NCBI GenBank assembly: GCA_964654605.1
Contig: CAZZLW010000036.1
Span: 84,614-148,613 of the forward strand
Source: Raineya sp964654605
GTDB taxonomy: Bacteria; Bacteroidota; Bacteroidia; Cytophagales; Thermonemataceae
Reading direction: 5' to 3'
DNA: 64,000 nt
Shown here: piece by piece, positions 44,684-53,929 of the stretch
Layout of the letters: every line of letters starts with the position of its first letter
Numbering within the stretch: the first letter of the stretch is position 1
Program-made: the position numbers and the translations under genes
The notes under the pieces: model-generated
What the model saw: only the letters and a program-made list of their open reading frames with translations
Databases searched by the model: none
Told to the model about the DNA's origin: nothing

Positions 44684-45090
44684 ACTTCAAAATAAGGTTT
44701 CAGCAGGTTTAGAAGCACTTCAGGGCAACGCACAGGTCGCAGGGTTTCTGTATGTATAAACGCAAGCGTAGTATAACCATTGTGCAGAAGCGTATTTTCT
44801 CGCAAGATTTCGTATTCAAAACGTATGCGACTTTGGGGAAGTTCGGGGATATTTACACGGATAGTGAGCAGGTCGTCGTAGAGAGCGGGTTTGAGATAGC
44901 GAGAATAATGCTCTAAAACAGGCATCATTATTTTATGTTCGTTTTCAAGGCTTTTGTAATCCAGACCAAGATTTCGCAAACACTCAACCCTTGCTACTTC
45001 AAAGTAAATGGCATAATTGCCGTAATATACATATTTCATTTGGTCAGTTTCGGCATAGCGAACACGAAGCTGGGTATATGACTGATACAT
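44680..45090 (-). CDS. Acyl-CoA thioesterase, YbgC/4HBT hotdog family
   Basis: 136 residues from ATG 45090 (one codon after a TTG). The YbgC signature LRVRYAETDQMKYVYYGNYA carries the catalytic Asp, and YFEVARVECLRNLGLD follows. Hotdog-fold thioesterases hydrolyse acyl-CoA; YbgC takes part in envelope lipid traffic. Translationally coupled to the BatA-like gene, a link often seen in this phylum. Confidence 0.9.
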   Translation of the reverse strand: MYQSYTQLRVRYAETDQMKYVYYGNYAIYFEVARVECLRNLGLDYKSLENEHKIMMPVLEHYSRYLKPALYDDLLTIRVNIPELPQSRIRFEYEILRENTLLHNGYTTLAFIHTETLRPVRCPEVLLNLLKPYFEV

Positions 45091-45128
45091 CAAAACTTAT
45101 TTTTTAACGCTATAAAACTTTCCTATGT

Positions 45129-46400
45129 CTATAACCTTTTTTGAAGCCCAACTCCCACAAACCAACTTTGCTGATTTTGCACTTGCAAAGCAGAATAATC
45201 TTTGAAAAGGGGTGTAAAGGTATTTCTAAACGAAGGGCTGACTTGTAAATAAAGTTTGGGAGCAACTTGATAGCCTATTTGTAGCTCGGCAAGCCCCGCA
45301 TACTGAATCCGATTTACTTTCTGAAATACACTTGAATAAGTTGCCTTTTCAGATGAAAATATGCTATTCACCAGAAAACTGGCTTCTGTGCCTAGGGCTA
45401 CGGCATAACGCCATTTGTTTTTTTGCACCTGATAGCCTACTTTCAGAGGAATGTTGATAAATTCGGTGGTATGGCGATAGGTAATTTCTGCTTCTGGTAT
45501 AGCAGGCAAAGCACTTACCTGATTTAGCTCGCCTTCTACCATTTCAATTGCGGGTGGAGAAACTATTGTACTGGCGGGGGGAGTTTCAGCATCTAAATTG
45601 GGTACATTTCCATAAAATTTGGCAATGATAGGCACGGGGGCATTGCTTTGGAAAATAGCATAATTGCTTCGCCATTGAAATCCGCTACTTACATACCAAT
45701 TTTTATTGATTTGAAAGCCTAAATCTGTACCTATTGCCCACGTGCAAAGGGTTCGGTAGGTAGCTATTTCTTTCAGTAAATTTTCTTCTCTTTTGAGCAT
45801 AAGTTGCTCTTGTGGGGTAGAAAGCATACGTCCTGCCAAATTGGGCGAAGGCGTATAATACCAATTTTGGCGGAAACTGCCTATACTGGCATTTCTTTGT
45901 ACCCACCAGCGTTTGGCTTTGGGAGTGCCAACTTTTTCATTAGTGAGTTCTTGTTGGTGTTTTTTGGGTAAAACTGCTTCCTTTTCGGTTTCAAATTCGG
46001 CTTCGGCTTGTAAAGCTACGTGATTTTTTTGCTCTGTTTCAGTAGAATTAGGTATTTGTGCGACCTCTTTTTTATGCAAATTGTGAGTATTTTTGAGCGG
46101 AGTAGCGATAAGAGTATTGTTAGAAGTGATTTCTGTATGTTGAATAATTTCGGCATTGAAGGTAGATTTTTCACCAAACCATCTACCGATAAGTCCTTGG
46201 CTTTGGTACAAAAGCTCACCATCGCCTAGAAAGAGAGCCAGCACCGCCGCCGCCCACCAAGCAATGATTTTCTTGCGTCTTTGTTGGCGTTTTTCATCAA
46301 TTTGCAAGGCAATTGCCTCCCACACTCTATTCGAAGGACTAATAGAGGCATTGAGCATTTTTTGTTGCCAAATTTGTTCAAAATTTCTAAGACCTCTCAT
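45129..46400 (-). CDS. Putative anti-sigma membrane protein with beta-barrel tail
   Basis: 423 residues. Residues 1-45 are cytoplasmic with RVWEAIALQIDEKRQQRRKK, like the anti-sigma partners of Bacteroidota ECF factors. A short hydrophobic segment (IIAWWAAAVLALFLG) follows, then a Glu/Asn-rich linker. The last 200 residues have alternating strands and a Phe/Leu end typical of outer-membrane or porin-like barrels (IPLKVGYQVQKNKWRYAVAL, LYLQVSPSFRNTFTPL). The gene overlaps the sigma factor by 14 bases. A barrel fused to an anti-sigma N terminus is common in this phylum, but the fold call is inference. Confidence 0.7.
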   Translation of the reverse strand: MRGLRNFEQIWQQKMLNASISPSNRVWEAIALQIDEKRQQRRKKIIAWWAAAVLALFLGDGELLYQSQGLIGRWFGEKSTFNAEIIQHTEITSNNTLIATPLKNTHNLHKKEVAQIPNSTETEQKNHVALQAEAEFETEKEAVLPKKHQQELTNEKVGTPKAKRWWVQRNASIGSFRQNWYYTPSPNLAGRMLSTPQEQLMLKREENLLKEIATYRTLCTWAIGTDLGFQINKNWYVSSGFQWRSNYAIFQSNAPVPIIAKFYGNVPNLDAETPPASTIVSPPAIEMVEGELNQVSALPAIPEAEITYRHTTEFINIPLKVGYQVQKNKWRYAVALGTEASFLVNSIFSSEKATYSSVFQKVNRIQYAGLAELQIGYQVAPKLYLQVSPSFRNTFTPLFKDYSALQVQNQQSWFVGVGLQKRL

Positions 46401-46953
46401 AATTTGGCTTTTGTGTTTGGGTGCTTTCTTGCAAAATCATCTCTTTGAGAATTTGCTTTGCCCTTGCATATTGCGATTTAGAAGTACCTTCGCTGATACC
46501 AAGCATTTCAGCTATTTCGTTGTGCTGATAGCCTTCTATGGCATACAAGTTGAAAACTACTCGGTAGCGGGGTGCTAATTGTTGTACCATACCAAGCAAA
46601 TCTTCATACTGCAAATTTTCTACAATTTCACAAGTTTCTTGGTATTCTTCGGGTAAATCCTGCACATCAAAAGCAGGGAACAAATACAATTTACTACGAT
46701 TTTGTTTGAGAGCCGTGTTGATAACAATTTTCTTTATCCAATGTTCTAAACTACATTCGCCCCGAAAAGTTTGAATATGCTGAAATACCTTGATAAAACT
46801 TTCCTGCAAAACATCTTCTGCTTCAAGCCTACCCGAAGTATAACGTAAAGCTACTGCAAACATTTTGGAGGCAAAATGTTCGTAGAGTTTGCGTTGAGCT
46901 TTGGGGCATTGCTTGCGGCAAGCCGCTACAATATTGGCTTCATCAAAAGGCAT
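46387..46953 (-). CDS. ECF sigma factor, RpoE-like
   Basis: 188 residues from ATG 46953. Region 2: YEHFASKMFAVALRYTSGRL and AEDVLQESFIKVFQHIQTF. Region 4: QHNEIAEMLGISEGTSKSQY, ARAKQILKEMI. No region 1.1 or 3, as expected for ECF factors. It directs RNA polymerase to a small regulon, probably for envelope stress. It overlaps its probable anti-sigma partner by 14 bases. A -7-type box (TATCTTTG) lies at 46972-46979. Confidence 0.94.
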   Translation of the reverse strand: MPFDEANIVAACRKQCPKAQRKLYEHFASKMFAVALRYTSGRLEAEDVLQESFIKVFQHIQTFRGECSLEHWIKKIVINTALKQNRSKLYLFPAFDVQDLPEEYQETCEIVENLQYEDLLGMVQQLAPRYRVVFNLYAIEGYQHNEIAEMLGISEGTSKSQYARAKQILKEMILQESTQTQKPNYERS

Positions 46954-47042
46954 TTTTAAGGAAAATTTAAGCAAAGATAAGAGTTTTGCAGGAAAAAGAA
47001 AAATTTTGTAAAGTAGTCTTTGTAAAAATACTTGAAAACTCT

Positions 47043-48386
47043 TTACCTTTTCAAAGCGAGCGTATAGCGTTGCCCTGTGTATTTTTTATTGACCATTACG
47101 AGTATTACACCGCCTTTTACAGCCCTAAATTCGCACCAGAAATCGCTGGTTTCGTTATTGAAACGATTTGTGGCGGTTATACTCCACTGATTGATAGTAA
47201 ATTTACCATTATAGTTTTGTTTGGTATATTTTCCATTATGGTAAATACCGTGTTCGCTTTGATAGGTATCATTGGCTTTGAACACAAAATCATCAGTGGT
47301 TGCCGTAGTGCTTGAACCTACGAAAGCACCTGTGTAAATATTGTAGTAATTACTCAACGAAGCTCCGCTACTTATCCAAGTGCCTCCGAGCAAATCGTTT
47401 TTGCCAACAGCAAATTTATTGTAGGCGGTCATTGCTTCCATAGCTTTGTAGTTTGGAAAAGAGGCATACAAAAGTTCTTTGCTGGGAGCAATGATAGCAA
47501 CAGGCTGGCAAATGCCGTTATCAAAAACGGAAGCAAGAGCCACATAAGCATTTCTACCTGAACGTTTTTCTTTGGCATTGGCTTCAAAAATATCAGACTC
47601 GCCGTATGCAAAAGCATCTTTTCGTCTTTCGTACCATTGTAGAAATTGAAACTCTTGCCCCAGAAGTGTTTCTAAAAGATATTGTTCAAGCGTTTTGCCA
47701 CTTCCGTTGGGGTATCTGTCTATGATTTCTTTGTCAGGGTAGTATAATCGTACCTCTAAATTAGCTTTGCTGGTTCTTACAAAATTATCTTCCAAAACCG
47801 AAACCCAACCATCATCAAAATTGGTAGTAGGATAGGTAATTTTTATTTTTGAAGAGGTGCTATTGGGGGTGGGCGAGGTACTATTTGCCTGCGATTGCGA
47901 ATGGCTTGCACCGATTTGAGGAACTTGAATACTTGCCAAAAAACGACTGACTTCCGTTTGGTAGCTATCTTTATCGTACAAAATAAAGATAGGCAAGGTT
48001 TTTTCGGGGCTATTAAAAACTTGCAGTATAGCCGTGTATCTGACTCCCGAATAATATACTGAACTTTTACCTGTAAGTACTACCCAGCCGTTTTTACTTG
48101 TGATTTCAGGTTTGGGGGCGGTTTGCTGATAAGTAGCTGTGATAAGCTCTTTCCAAAAATGCTCATAATTGGCTTGTGCATTCCCCGAACTTGCTAAGCT
48201 ACGATGCACCTGCACAAAAGCATATTGCACGTTAGTATTGCGTTTGTCTTCGTAAGTGATAGTTTGATAGGGAGTGCTACGTTGCCAACCAGCAGGAGGC
48301 GTAAAAGAAAGAAAATCTTGCTTTTCGGTTTGAGCAAAGGCATAAGTTTGCATTAGTAGCAAACTGCTCACAAGTAGTTTTTTCAT
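47043..48386 (-). CDS. Secreted protein with lipocalin-like tail, hypothetical
   Basis: 447 residues. The signal peptide MKKLLVSSLLLMQTYAFAQ is clear. The first 160 residues (FTPPAGWQRSTPYQTITYED, WVVLTGKSSVYYSGVRYTA) form a compact beta domain. A Ser/Pro/Thr linker follows near 160-185. The last part (WISSGASLSNYYNIYTGAF, GKYTKQNYNGKFTINQWSIT) resembles a lipocalin-like calycin. No family named with confidence. It has its own promoter. Confidence 0.75.
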   Translation of the reverse strand: MKKLLVSSLLLMQTYAFAQTEKQDFLSFTPPAGWQRSTPYQTITYEDKRNTNVQYAFVQVHRSLASSGNAQANYEHFWKELITATYQQTAPKPEITSKNGWVVLTGKSSVYYSGVRYTAILQVFNSPEKTLPIFILYDKDSYQTEVSRFLASIQVPQIGASHSQSQANSTSPTPNSTSSKIKITYPTTNFDDGWVSVLEDNFVRTSKANLEVRLYYPDKEIIDRYPNGSGKTLEQYLLETLLGQEFQFLQWYERRKDAFAYGESDIFEANAKEKRSGRNAYVALASVFDNGICQPVAIIAPSKELLYASFPNYKAMEAMTAYNKFAVGKNDLLGGTWISSGASLSNYYNIYTGAFVGSSTTATTDDFVFKANDTYQSEHGIYHNGKYTKQNYNGKFTINQWSITATNRFNNETSDFWCEFRAVKGGVILVMVNKKYTGQRYTLALKR

Positions 48387-48431
48387 TGGAGTAAAGTTTG
48401 AGTTTCATAAGTCTATGGAAAAAAGTTCCAA

Positions 48432-48462
48432 CAAAGTTAGTAAAAAGGTGAAAATTAGCAAA
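48432..48462 (-). promoter_or_regulatory. Promoter of the secreted lipocalin-like protein
   Basis: On the minus strand TTTG (48462-48459), 19 bases, TAACTTTG (48439-48432), both exact. It begins near the nhaA stop and would start transcription about 40 bases before the start codon. Confidence 0.65.
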
Positions 48463-48467
48463 ATAAA

Positions 48468-49787
48468 TCACATATTTTTTGTAGCTCTCCTGATAAAAAA
48501 ATATCCCAATCCACCTGCCAAGATAGAAGCAAGTAAAATGCCAAGTTTAGCCTGTACCAAGAATATTTCTTCTTGCGAGGCAAGTTCAGCAATAAATAAG
48601 GACATTGTAAAACCTATCCCTGATAAAAATCCAACACCTACAAGGTACTTCAAAGAAATATCAGGGTGCAACCTAACCCATTTGAGCCTATGTAGAAGCC
48701 AAGAAATACCGCTAATACCTAAAAATTTTCCCAATAGTAAGCCGAAGGTTATTCCTAACGTAATGTTGGAAGTGAGATAACTTAAAGATTCTTGCGAAAT
48801 TTTTACTCCTGCGTTACTTAACGCAAAAATAGGCATTACCAAATAGGCTACCCAAGGGTGTAAAATATACTCTAACCTTTGCAATGGTGGCAAAAACCTT
48901 TTCCCAACTTCTCGCATTTTCTCAACGATTTCTATTTGCTCGTGAGTAACCACAGGTAAATGGGTAGTTTGTGCTTTTTTGAACTCATCAATTAGGTAAT
49001 TTAGCTTATACAAGTATTTTTCCTCATCAATATAAGTACGTGCAGGTATAGTAAAAGCCAACAAAACCGCCGAGATTGTAGGATGTACTCCTGACATTGA
49101 AAAAGATACCCAAATGCCTCCTATGCCTATAATTCCATAAAACCAAGTTTTTCGTACTCCTAAACGATTGGCAACTATCAGCACCAAAAGAAAAACCCCC
49201 GCCGTAATCAAGCTATTTACATTGATTTCAGAAGTGTAAAAAATAGCTATAACAAGTACAGCCCCTAAATCATCTACTATAGCAATGGTTGTTAGAAACA
49301 CTTTAACCGTTGTGGGTACTTTATCGCCGAGCAGATACAATACTCCCAAAGCAAAAGCTATATCCGTAGCCATTGGTATTCCCCAGCCTTTTTGAGTAGG
49401 TAAGTTGGGGTTAAACATAATGTAAATCAAAGCAGGAAATAGCATACCACAAATAGCCGCTATGATAGGCAATATAGCATTTTTAGGATTTCGTAGCTCC
49501 CCTGCAAGTAGCTCACGTTTTAGCTCTAAACCCACTACAAAAAAGAATATGGACATCAATCCGTCATTTATCCAATGATGCAAGGACTGCTTCATCAAAA
49601 ATTTTTCCGTTCCTATGGCAAATTCAATTTCCCAGAAATGATGAAAAGCCTCTGCCCAAGGGGAATTAGCAATAATCATTGCTAAAATAGTGGCAGAAAA
49701 AAGCAAAATACCACTGAACGCACTATTATTGATAAAGCGTTTCAGTGGTTTGACGAGCCAATTAAAAGGAACTTTACGTGTTTGCAT
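48468..49787 (-). CDS. nhaA: Na+/H+ antiporter NhaA
   Basis: 439 residues, the length of Bacteroidota NhaA. Twelve helices. Core Asp-Asp pair in VFLTTIAIVDDLGAVLVIAI, TDIAFALGVLYLLG, WINDGLMSIFFFVVGLELKR and GFLSGIGFTMSLFIAELA. It exports sodium with two protons at high pH. A soluble loop (residues about 260-300) is longer than in E. coli. Unrelated in sequence to NhaD in this window. A -7-type box is at 49828-49835. Confidence 0.95.
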   Translation of the reverse strand: MQTRKVPFNWLVKPLKRFINNSAFSGILLFSATILAMIIANSPWAEAFHHFWEIEFAIGTEKFLMKQSLHHWINDGLMSIFFFVVGLELKRELLAGELRNPKNAILPIIAAICGMLFPALIYIMFNPNLPTQKGWGIPMATDIAFALGVLYLLGDKVPTTVKVFLTTIAIVDDLGAVLVIAIFYTSEINVNSLITAGVFLLVLIVANRLGVRKTWFYGIIGIGGIWVSFSMSGVHPTISAVLLAFTIPARTYIDEEKYLYKLNYLIDEFKKAQTTHLPVVTHEQIEIVEKMREVGKRFLPPLQRLEYILHPWVAYLVMPIFALSNAGVKISQESLSYLTSNITLGITFGLLLGKFLGISGISWLLHRLKWVRLHPDISLKYLVGVGFLSGIGFTMSLFIAELASQEEIFLVQAKLGILLASILAGGLGYFFIRRATKNM

Positions 49788-49850
49788 AATAAAAGCATTT
49801 GTACCACTGATTATTACATAAACACGCCAAAGATAATTTTGTTTGGAATA

Positions 49851-52800
49851 TCAGCCTCGCCCACAGATATTCTTGTAGATACAAAATTCGCAGATGCTCA
49901 AATTATCAGTTTTTTCAAAAGGCAAGTCTTTGTCCAGCATTTTATGGATTACTTTGCTGAGCCAATCTTCGGTTTTCTGATAAAACCACTCCTTATCATT
50001 CAGGCGAATACTTTCGGGATTGCTTCTATCTTTATCCTTTTCTTTGGATTTGGTAGGGGCGTGCAGGGCAAGCAATTCTTTGGTGGGGTTGCGAAGGCTG
50101 TAAATTCCCGCTTCAATAGGGGCATTCTGATAAGTTTTCCATTGAGGATTGCTATCCAAATTTTTTTGTAAAAGGTACTTGTAAAGCCATAATTGCCTAA
50201 TTTTACCCATATCAGGATTATCGGCAATAGAAAGCAATTCGGTAAGGTCTATTTTTACATCTTTTTTTTCAACTTTTCCTGTTTTATAGTCAATAATTCG
50301 CAAAGTACCGCTAATTTTATCTACTCTATCCACAATCCCTCGCAGACGTACATCAAGGCTTTCGCCATTGTATTGGTAACGGAAAATAGCAGGTTCAATC
50401 CGTAAAAGTTCGTGCTTATTTTCCAAACTCAAAATTTCAAAAGTAGGGTTTTCTTCCAATTTATTGCTATCGTCTTCCAATTCGGCTATTTGCTTTTCTA
50501 AAAAGTTTTTTACGTACAAAATAGCAACTTCTTGAGCGATAAGATTATTCCCAATAATGGCTTCTTGTGTATAAAGGTGAGCTGTTTCCTTAAATTTCTG
50601 CTTCACTCTTTCAGGAATTTGAGGCAAAACTTCTCGCAAATCTTTTGCTGAAACTTGTTTATTTTCGCCAATTTCAAAGAAAATATCTTCCAAAACGTGA
50701 TGAACAATGCTTCCGAGTGTATCGGCTTCTATTTCGTCGCGAACTTCTTTGGCTTCTTTGATACCTGCCACGTAATTGAAATAATATTGCAAAGAACAAC
50801 GGATAAAAGAATCAATGGCAGTAGGAGAGAGCTGACTTTGCAGTTTTTGCTTGATAATTTCTAAAATCTCCTCGTTTTTTTCAATACGCAAATCATCTTG
50901 CTGATTTTTGGGAACAGCAGGAAAGACAACACTCGTTTTTTGTATAGCTATTTTAGGATTTTTTTGAGCCAAGTCGTATTCTAACTGCCAAGCATAACGG
51001 CTTACTTCACTATTTCCTACCAATGAAACATTTTTGGAAGTACAATAGATGAGGGCAACCTTTTCGGCTCTTTGCAAAAGGCGGTAAAAATAATAGCTGT
51101 GCATAGCCTCGTAATCCTCGTAAGTAGGCAAGCCAAATGCTTTGGCTATATCATAAGGAATAAGCGATTTGTTTTTCTGAACCGTAGGGAAAGTGCCTTC
51201 GTTGGCGGCTACTACAATGATTTGCTCAAAATCCAGTGTACGGGTTTCAAGCACTCCCATAATTTGCAGGCGATTATCTACGCTACTTTCAAAAGGAATA
51301 CGCTCTTCGCGTGCAAGCTGAAACAAAAAGTTTCTAAAAGTGCGGAAATCAATATTGAAATTGCGTTTTTTGAGTATTTTACGCATTCTTGCAAAAATCT
51401 GCTTAAACTTCTTGATATAAAACCGCTCCAAATCATCTTGCTCATTTTCAAAAGTTTTTTCAAAAAATAGCATAATACGCTCCAAATGAAGCAAAATAGA
51501 AGTTACTTTTTGCAAATCCCAAGAGCTAAAAAGCAACTTGCAGAGCGTTTGCATTTCGGTATAAAAGGGTTGTAAAGAGCTTTTTATGGCTTCGTCAGGC
51601 TCATTTTTAAGCAAAGTTTCGGGTAATTTTTTGAGTTCCCAAGATTTGCTCAAAACTTTGTTGTATTGCACCAAATACTTGCGAGCCAAACGCAAAAAAC
51701 TTTGATGAGCAGGCAAAAGATGTTTTTTGAGCAAAATTTGCTCAAATTTTCGGACAAAAGGGTGTGTGAGAATCTTGGCAACATTGCTGTAATGATACAC
51801 AAAAGTATGCTTATCTACGCTTTTGCCATCTTTATCTTTGGCTTTCCATTTATGTTCTTTGCGGGTTTGTTGCAGTTCAAAAAGTAGAGAAATGAGGTTA
51901 AATAAAGTTGATTTTTGCAAACTCAAACCTAAGGTAATGTTGTAATTTTCTTCTGAAATGCTATGCAGTAGTGGTAAAAGCATATTTTCGTCAGGCATTA
52001 CAATCACGGTGCGTTTGCGTGAGCGACTTTCTTTATCCCATTTATTGAGAACGTTCTGAGCCACTTGTGCTTGCAAACTATAACTACCCGTAGCGATAAT
52101 TTCTATTTTTTTCGCTTGCGATAGCAAAAAGTTTTCTTGCCAAAGCCAATTTTGCCATTTTTGCTTATATTTTTTTAGCCACTTACCCGCCTGATTTTCG
52201 CCTGTATGCTCCATATAAAAAGAATCGGTATCCCAAAGCAGGGTAGCTTTGTTCAGGGCAAGCAATTCATCAATGATTTTCTCTTCGGCTTTGCTGAAAG
52301 CACTAAAACCCACAAAGTAGTAATGCTCGTATCCATTTTTGAGCCAAATTTGTATGTTTTCGGCTAGTTTGCGATAAACCATTCCCAAATAAGCCAAATT
52401 CTGATCTGCTAAATTTTGCTTAAACTGCCTGTAAATTTCAAATAGCTTATCCCAAAATTCAAAATAATATTTGAGTTTGTCTTGGACGTATTTTTTTCGG
52501 GTTTCGTCTATTTCCCAAGACTTCATTCTTTCAATATCTGCTAAATTGACAAAGAGTTTTTCGGCATCAACAAGATTTTGGTCTATCAGGTTGAAATCTT
52601 TGAGAAGTACAGGAAGCCACGAAAGCAAATTGTCACTGGGCTGTTGCGATTGCATAGATTTGCCTAAAATTTCATAAGCCGTTTTTTGCAAAAGCAAGAG
52701 TTGTTCAATTAAATCACTTTTTTCATAGGTTCGGCTTACGAAATCCTCAATGGGATATACCGTAGGCATTTGGTCTTTTTCTATTTTTTTCTTCCGAAAT

Positions 52801-52910
52801 TCTAAACGCAAAGAACGCATAGCTCTTCGGGAAGGCACAAGCACACAGATATTGGGCAAATTTTGATGATTTTCGAGCAGATACTCACAGGTTTTCTCCA
52901 AAAAAGTCAT
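49851..52910 (-). CDS. AddB-like PD-(D/E)XK nuclease/helicase-like protein
   Basis: 1019 residues from ATG 52910. It has the layout of AddB/RexB: an inactivated superfamily-1 helicase-like body (ICVLVPSRRAMRSLRLEF at the N terminus, IYCTSKNVSLVGNSEVSRYA late) and a C-terminal RecB-type nuclease with LRGIVDRVDKISGTLRIIDY and YKTGKVEKKDV. Four cysteines that bind an Fe-S cluster are at FIRCSLQYYFNYV and near the end CEFCIYKNICGRG. In AddAB it processes double-strand breaks for RecA. No AddA is adjacent. Single-gene unit. Confidence 0.88.
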   Translation of the reverse strand: MTFLEKTCEYLLENHQNLPNICVLVPSRRAMRSLRLEFRKKKIEKDQMPTVYPIEDFVSRTYEKSDLIEQLLLLQKTAYEILGKSMQSQQPSDNLLSWLPVLLKDFNLIDQNLVDAEKLFVNLADIERMKSWEIDETRKKYVQDKLKYYFEFWDKLFEIYRQFKQNLADQNLAYLGMVYRKLAENIQIWLKNGYEHYYFVGFSAFSKAEEKIIDELLALNKATLLWDTDSFYMEHTGENQAGKWLKKYKQKWQNWLWQENFLLSQAKKIEIIATGSYSLQAQVAQNVLNKWDKESRSRKRTVIVMPDENMLLPLLHSISEENYNITLGLSLQKSTLFNLISLLFELQQTRKEHKWKAKDKDGKSVDKHTFVYHYSNVAKILTHPFVRKFEQILLKKHLLPAHQSFLRLARKYLVQYNKVLSKSWELKKLPETLLKNEPDEAIKSSLQPFYTEMQTLCKLLFSSWDLQKVTSILLHLERIMLFFEKTFENEQDDLERFYIKKFKQIFARMRKILKKRNFNIDFRTFRNFLFQLAREERIPFESSVDNRLQIMGVLETRTLDFEQIIVVAANEGTFPTVQKNKSLIPYDIAKAFGLPTYEDYEAMHSYYFYRLLQRAEKVALIYCTSKNVSLVGNSEVSRYAWQLEYDLAQKNPKIAIQKTSVVFPAVPKNQQDDLRIEKNEEILEIIKQKLQSQLSPTAIDSFIRCSLQYYFNYVAGIKEAKEVRDEIEADTLGSIVHHVLEDIFFEIGENKQVSAKDLREVLPQIPERVKQKFKETAHLYTQEAIIGNNLIAQEVAILYVKNFLEKQIAELEDDSNKLEENPTFEILSLENKHELLRIEPAIFRYQYNGESLDVRLRGIVDRVDKISGTLRIIDYKTGKVEKKDVKIDLTELLSIADNPDMGKIRQLWLYKYLLQKNLDSNPQWKTYQNAPIEAGIYSLRNPTKELLALHAPTKSKEKDKDRSNPESIRLNDKEWFYQKTEDWLSKVIHKMLDKDLPFEKTDNLSICEFCIYKNICGRG

Positions 52911-52992
52911 AGGAAAAGCGATTTTGTTAGATAGTTGCTTTTGCAAATAAGCAAAATTCCAAGGGAAAAGCAAATCTTATGACAAGATTAAA

Positions 52993-53020
52993 ATGATTTT
53001 CAGGATTTACAGGATTTGAT
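52993..53020 (+). repeat. Short relative of the GGATTTAGAGG-type repeat
   Basis: ATGATTTTCAGGATTTACAGG followed by ATTTG contains two CAGGATT blocks like those in the 20666-20946 array. Single degenerate copy in the 256-base gap before AddB. Confidence 0.35.
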
Positions 53021-53109
53021 TTCTTGGTACTAGATAGTATGTAAAGGGAAAATTTTCAAGAAGCAATTTTGTAAAAAAACTGAAAGTTTAGTATTTCGCT
53101 ATAATGAAA

Positions 53110-53143
53110 AAAATAGCAAGGAACAGAGTGTCCTTGCTATTTT
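53110..53143 (-). terminator. Terminator of the outer-membrane barrel gene
   Basis: AAAATAGCAAGGA (53110-53122) pairs with TCCTTGCTATTTT (53131-53143); the minus strand continues into a T-run. It lies 23 bases after the stop. Confidence 0.8.
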
Positions 53144-53166
53144 GTTATGTTACAAGTTAGGAAATG

Positions 53167-53871
53167 TTACTTAGCCAAGTAGTAACGGAAGCCAAGTGAG
53201 AAAGTAGGTTGGATAGAATTAGCTCCGAAACCGAAAGAAGTATCAGTAGATTTTACTTCTCCGCCACCGCCAGTAGTTGCTTTCTGAGTTCTTGAAGAGA
53301 AACCTACAAAACCGAAGTTAGCTTCTAAACCAACTTTGTTAGTAGGGAAAAATACAAGACCGGGGGTGATGCCAACTTCAAGAGCAGTTACTTTAGGTCC
53401 GTCATTGGTTACAGTAGTACTTCCTCTTTTAGATTTAGTTTTTGAACTGCCAAACCCTACACCTACACCAAAAGTTCCTGTAAAACCGAAATTATCGCTG
53501 AGCATAAAGAATTTTCTTGCATAAGGAGTGAAGCTAATGAGGTTCCCACTTACTTTATCGTAGTCGCCGGGTTGATTACCAGGTCCTTCATAGGGTTCTT
53601 TTTCTGATTCGTTTAGGAACGAAATATCAATACCGACAGCAAGTTTATCAGCAATAAAATAACCTGCACCGGGTACAATAGAGAAACTTGTACTTTTAGG
53701 ACCATCAATAGAAGTAGTAGTGCTACCTGTGGATCTAGTTTCTTTGTTTGAAGACGTGGTAAAGCCCAATCCACCACCCAAGTACAAGGTACCTTGTGAA
53801 GTTTGAGCAAAAGAGGTAGCTACACCAAAAGTGGCTACGAAGGAAGCGAGAATAGAGAATTTTTTCAACAT
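53167..53871 (-). CDS. Outer-membrane beta-barrel protein
   Basis: 234 residues. Signal peptide MLKKFSILASFVATFGVATS ends FAQ. The mature part alternates Gly/Phe strands with Ser/Thr loops (TLYLGGGLGFTTSSNKET, ISFTPYARKFFMLSDNF, FGVGVGFGSSKTK) and closes with FSLGFRYYLAK. It matches small OmpA/OprF-N-like or porin-family barrels of this phylum. Single-gene unit with its own terminator. Substrate or role unknown. Confidence 0.87.
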   Translation of the reverse strand: MLKKFSILASFVATFGVATSFAQTSQGTLYLGGGLGFTTSSNKETRSTGSTTTSIDGPKSTSFSIVPGAGYFIADKLAVGIDISFLNESEKEPYEGPGNQPGDYDKVSGNLISFTPYARKFFMLSDNFGFTGTFGVGVGFGSSKTKSKRGSTTVTNDGPKVTALEVGITPGLVFFPTNKVGLEANFGFVGFSSRTQKATTGGGGEVKSTDTSFGFGANSIQPTFSLGFRYYLAK

Positions 53872-53929
53872 AGTTTTTTGGGTTTAGGTTAAAAATACTG
53901 AAAACAATTGCAACAAATAGCGTGCCAAA

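Noticed and set aside
46986..47315. 109-codon open frame on the plus strand
   Set aside because: It is opposite the 3' part of the secreted lipocalin-like gene, which has a signal peptide, promoter and normal composition.
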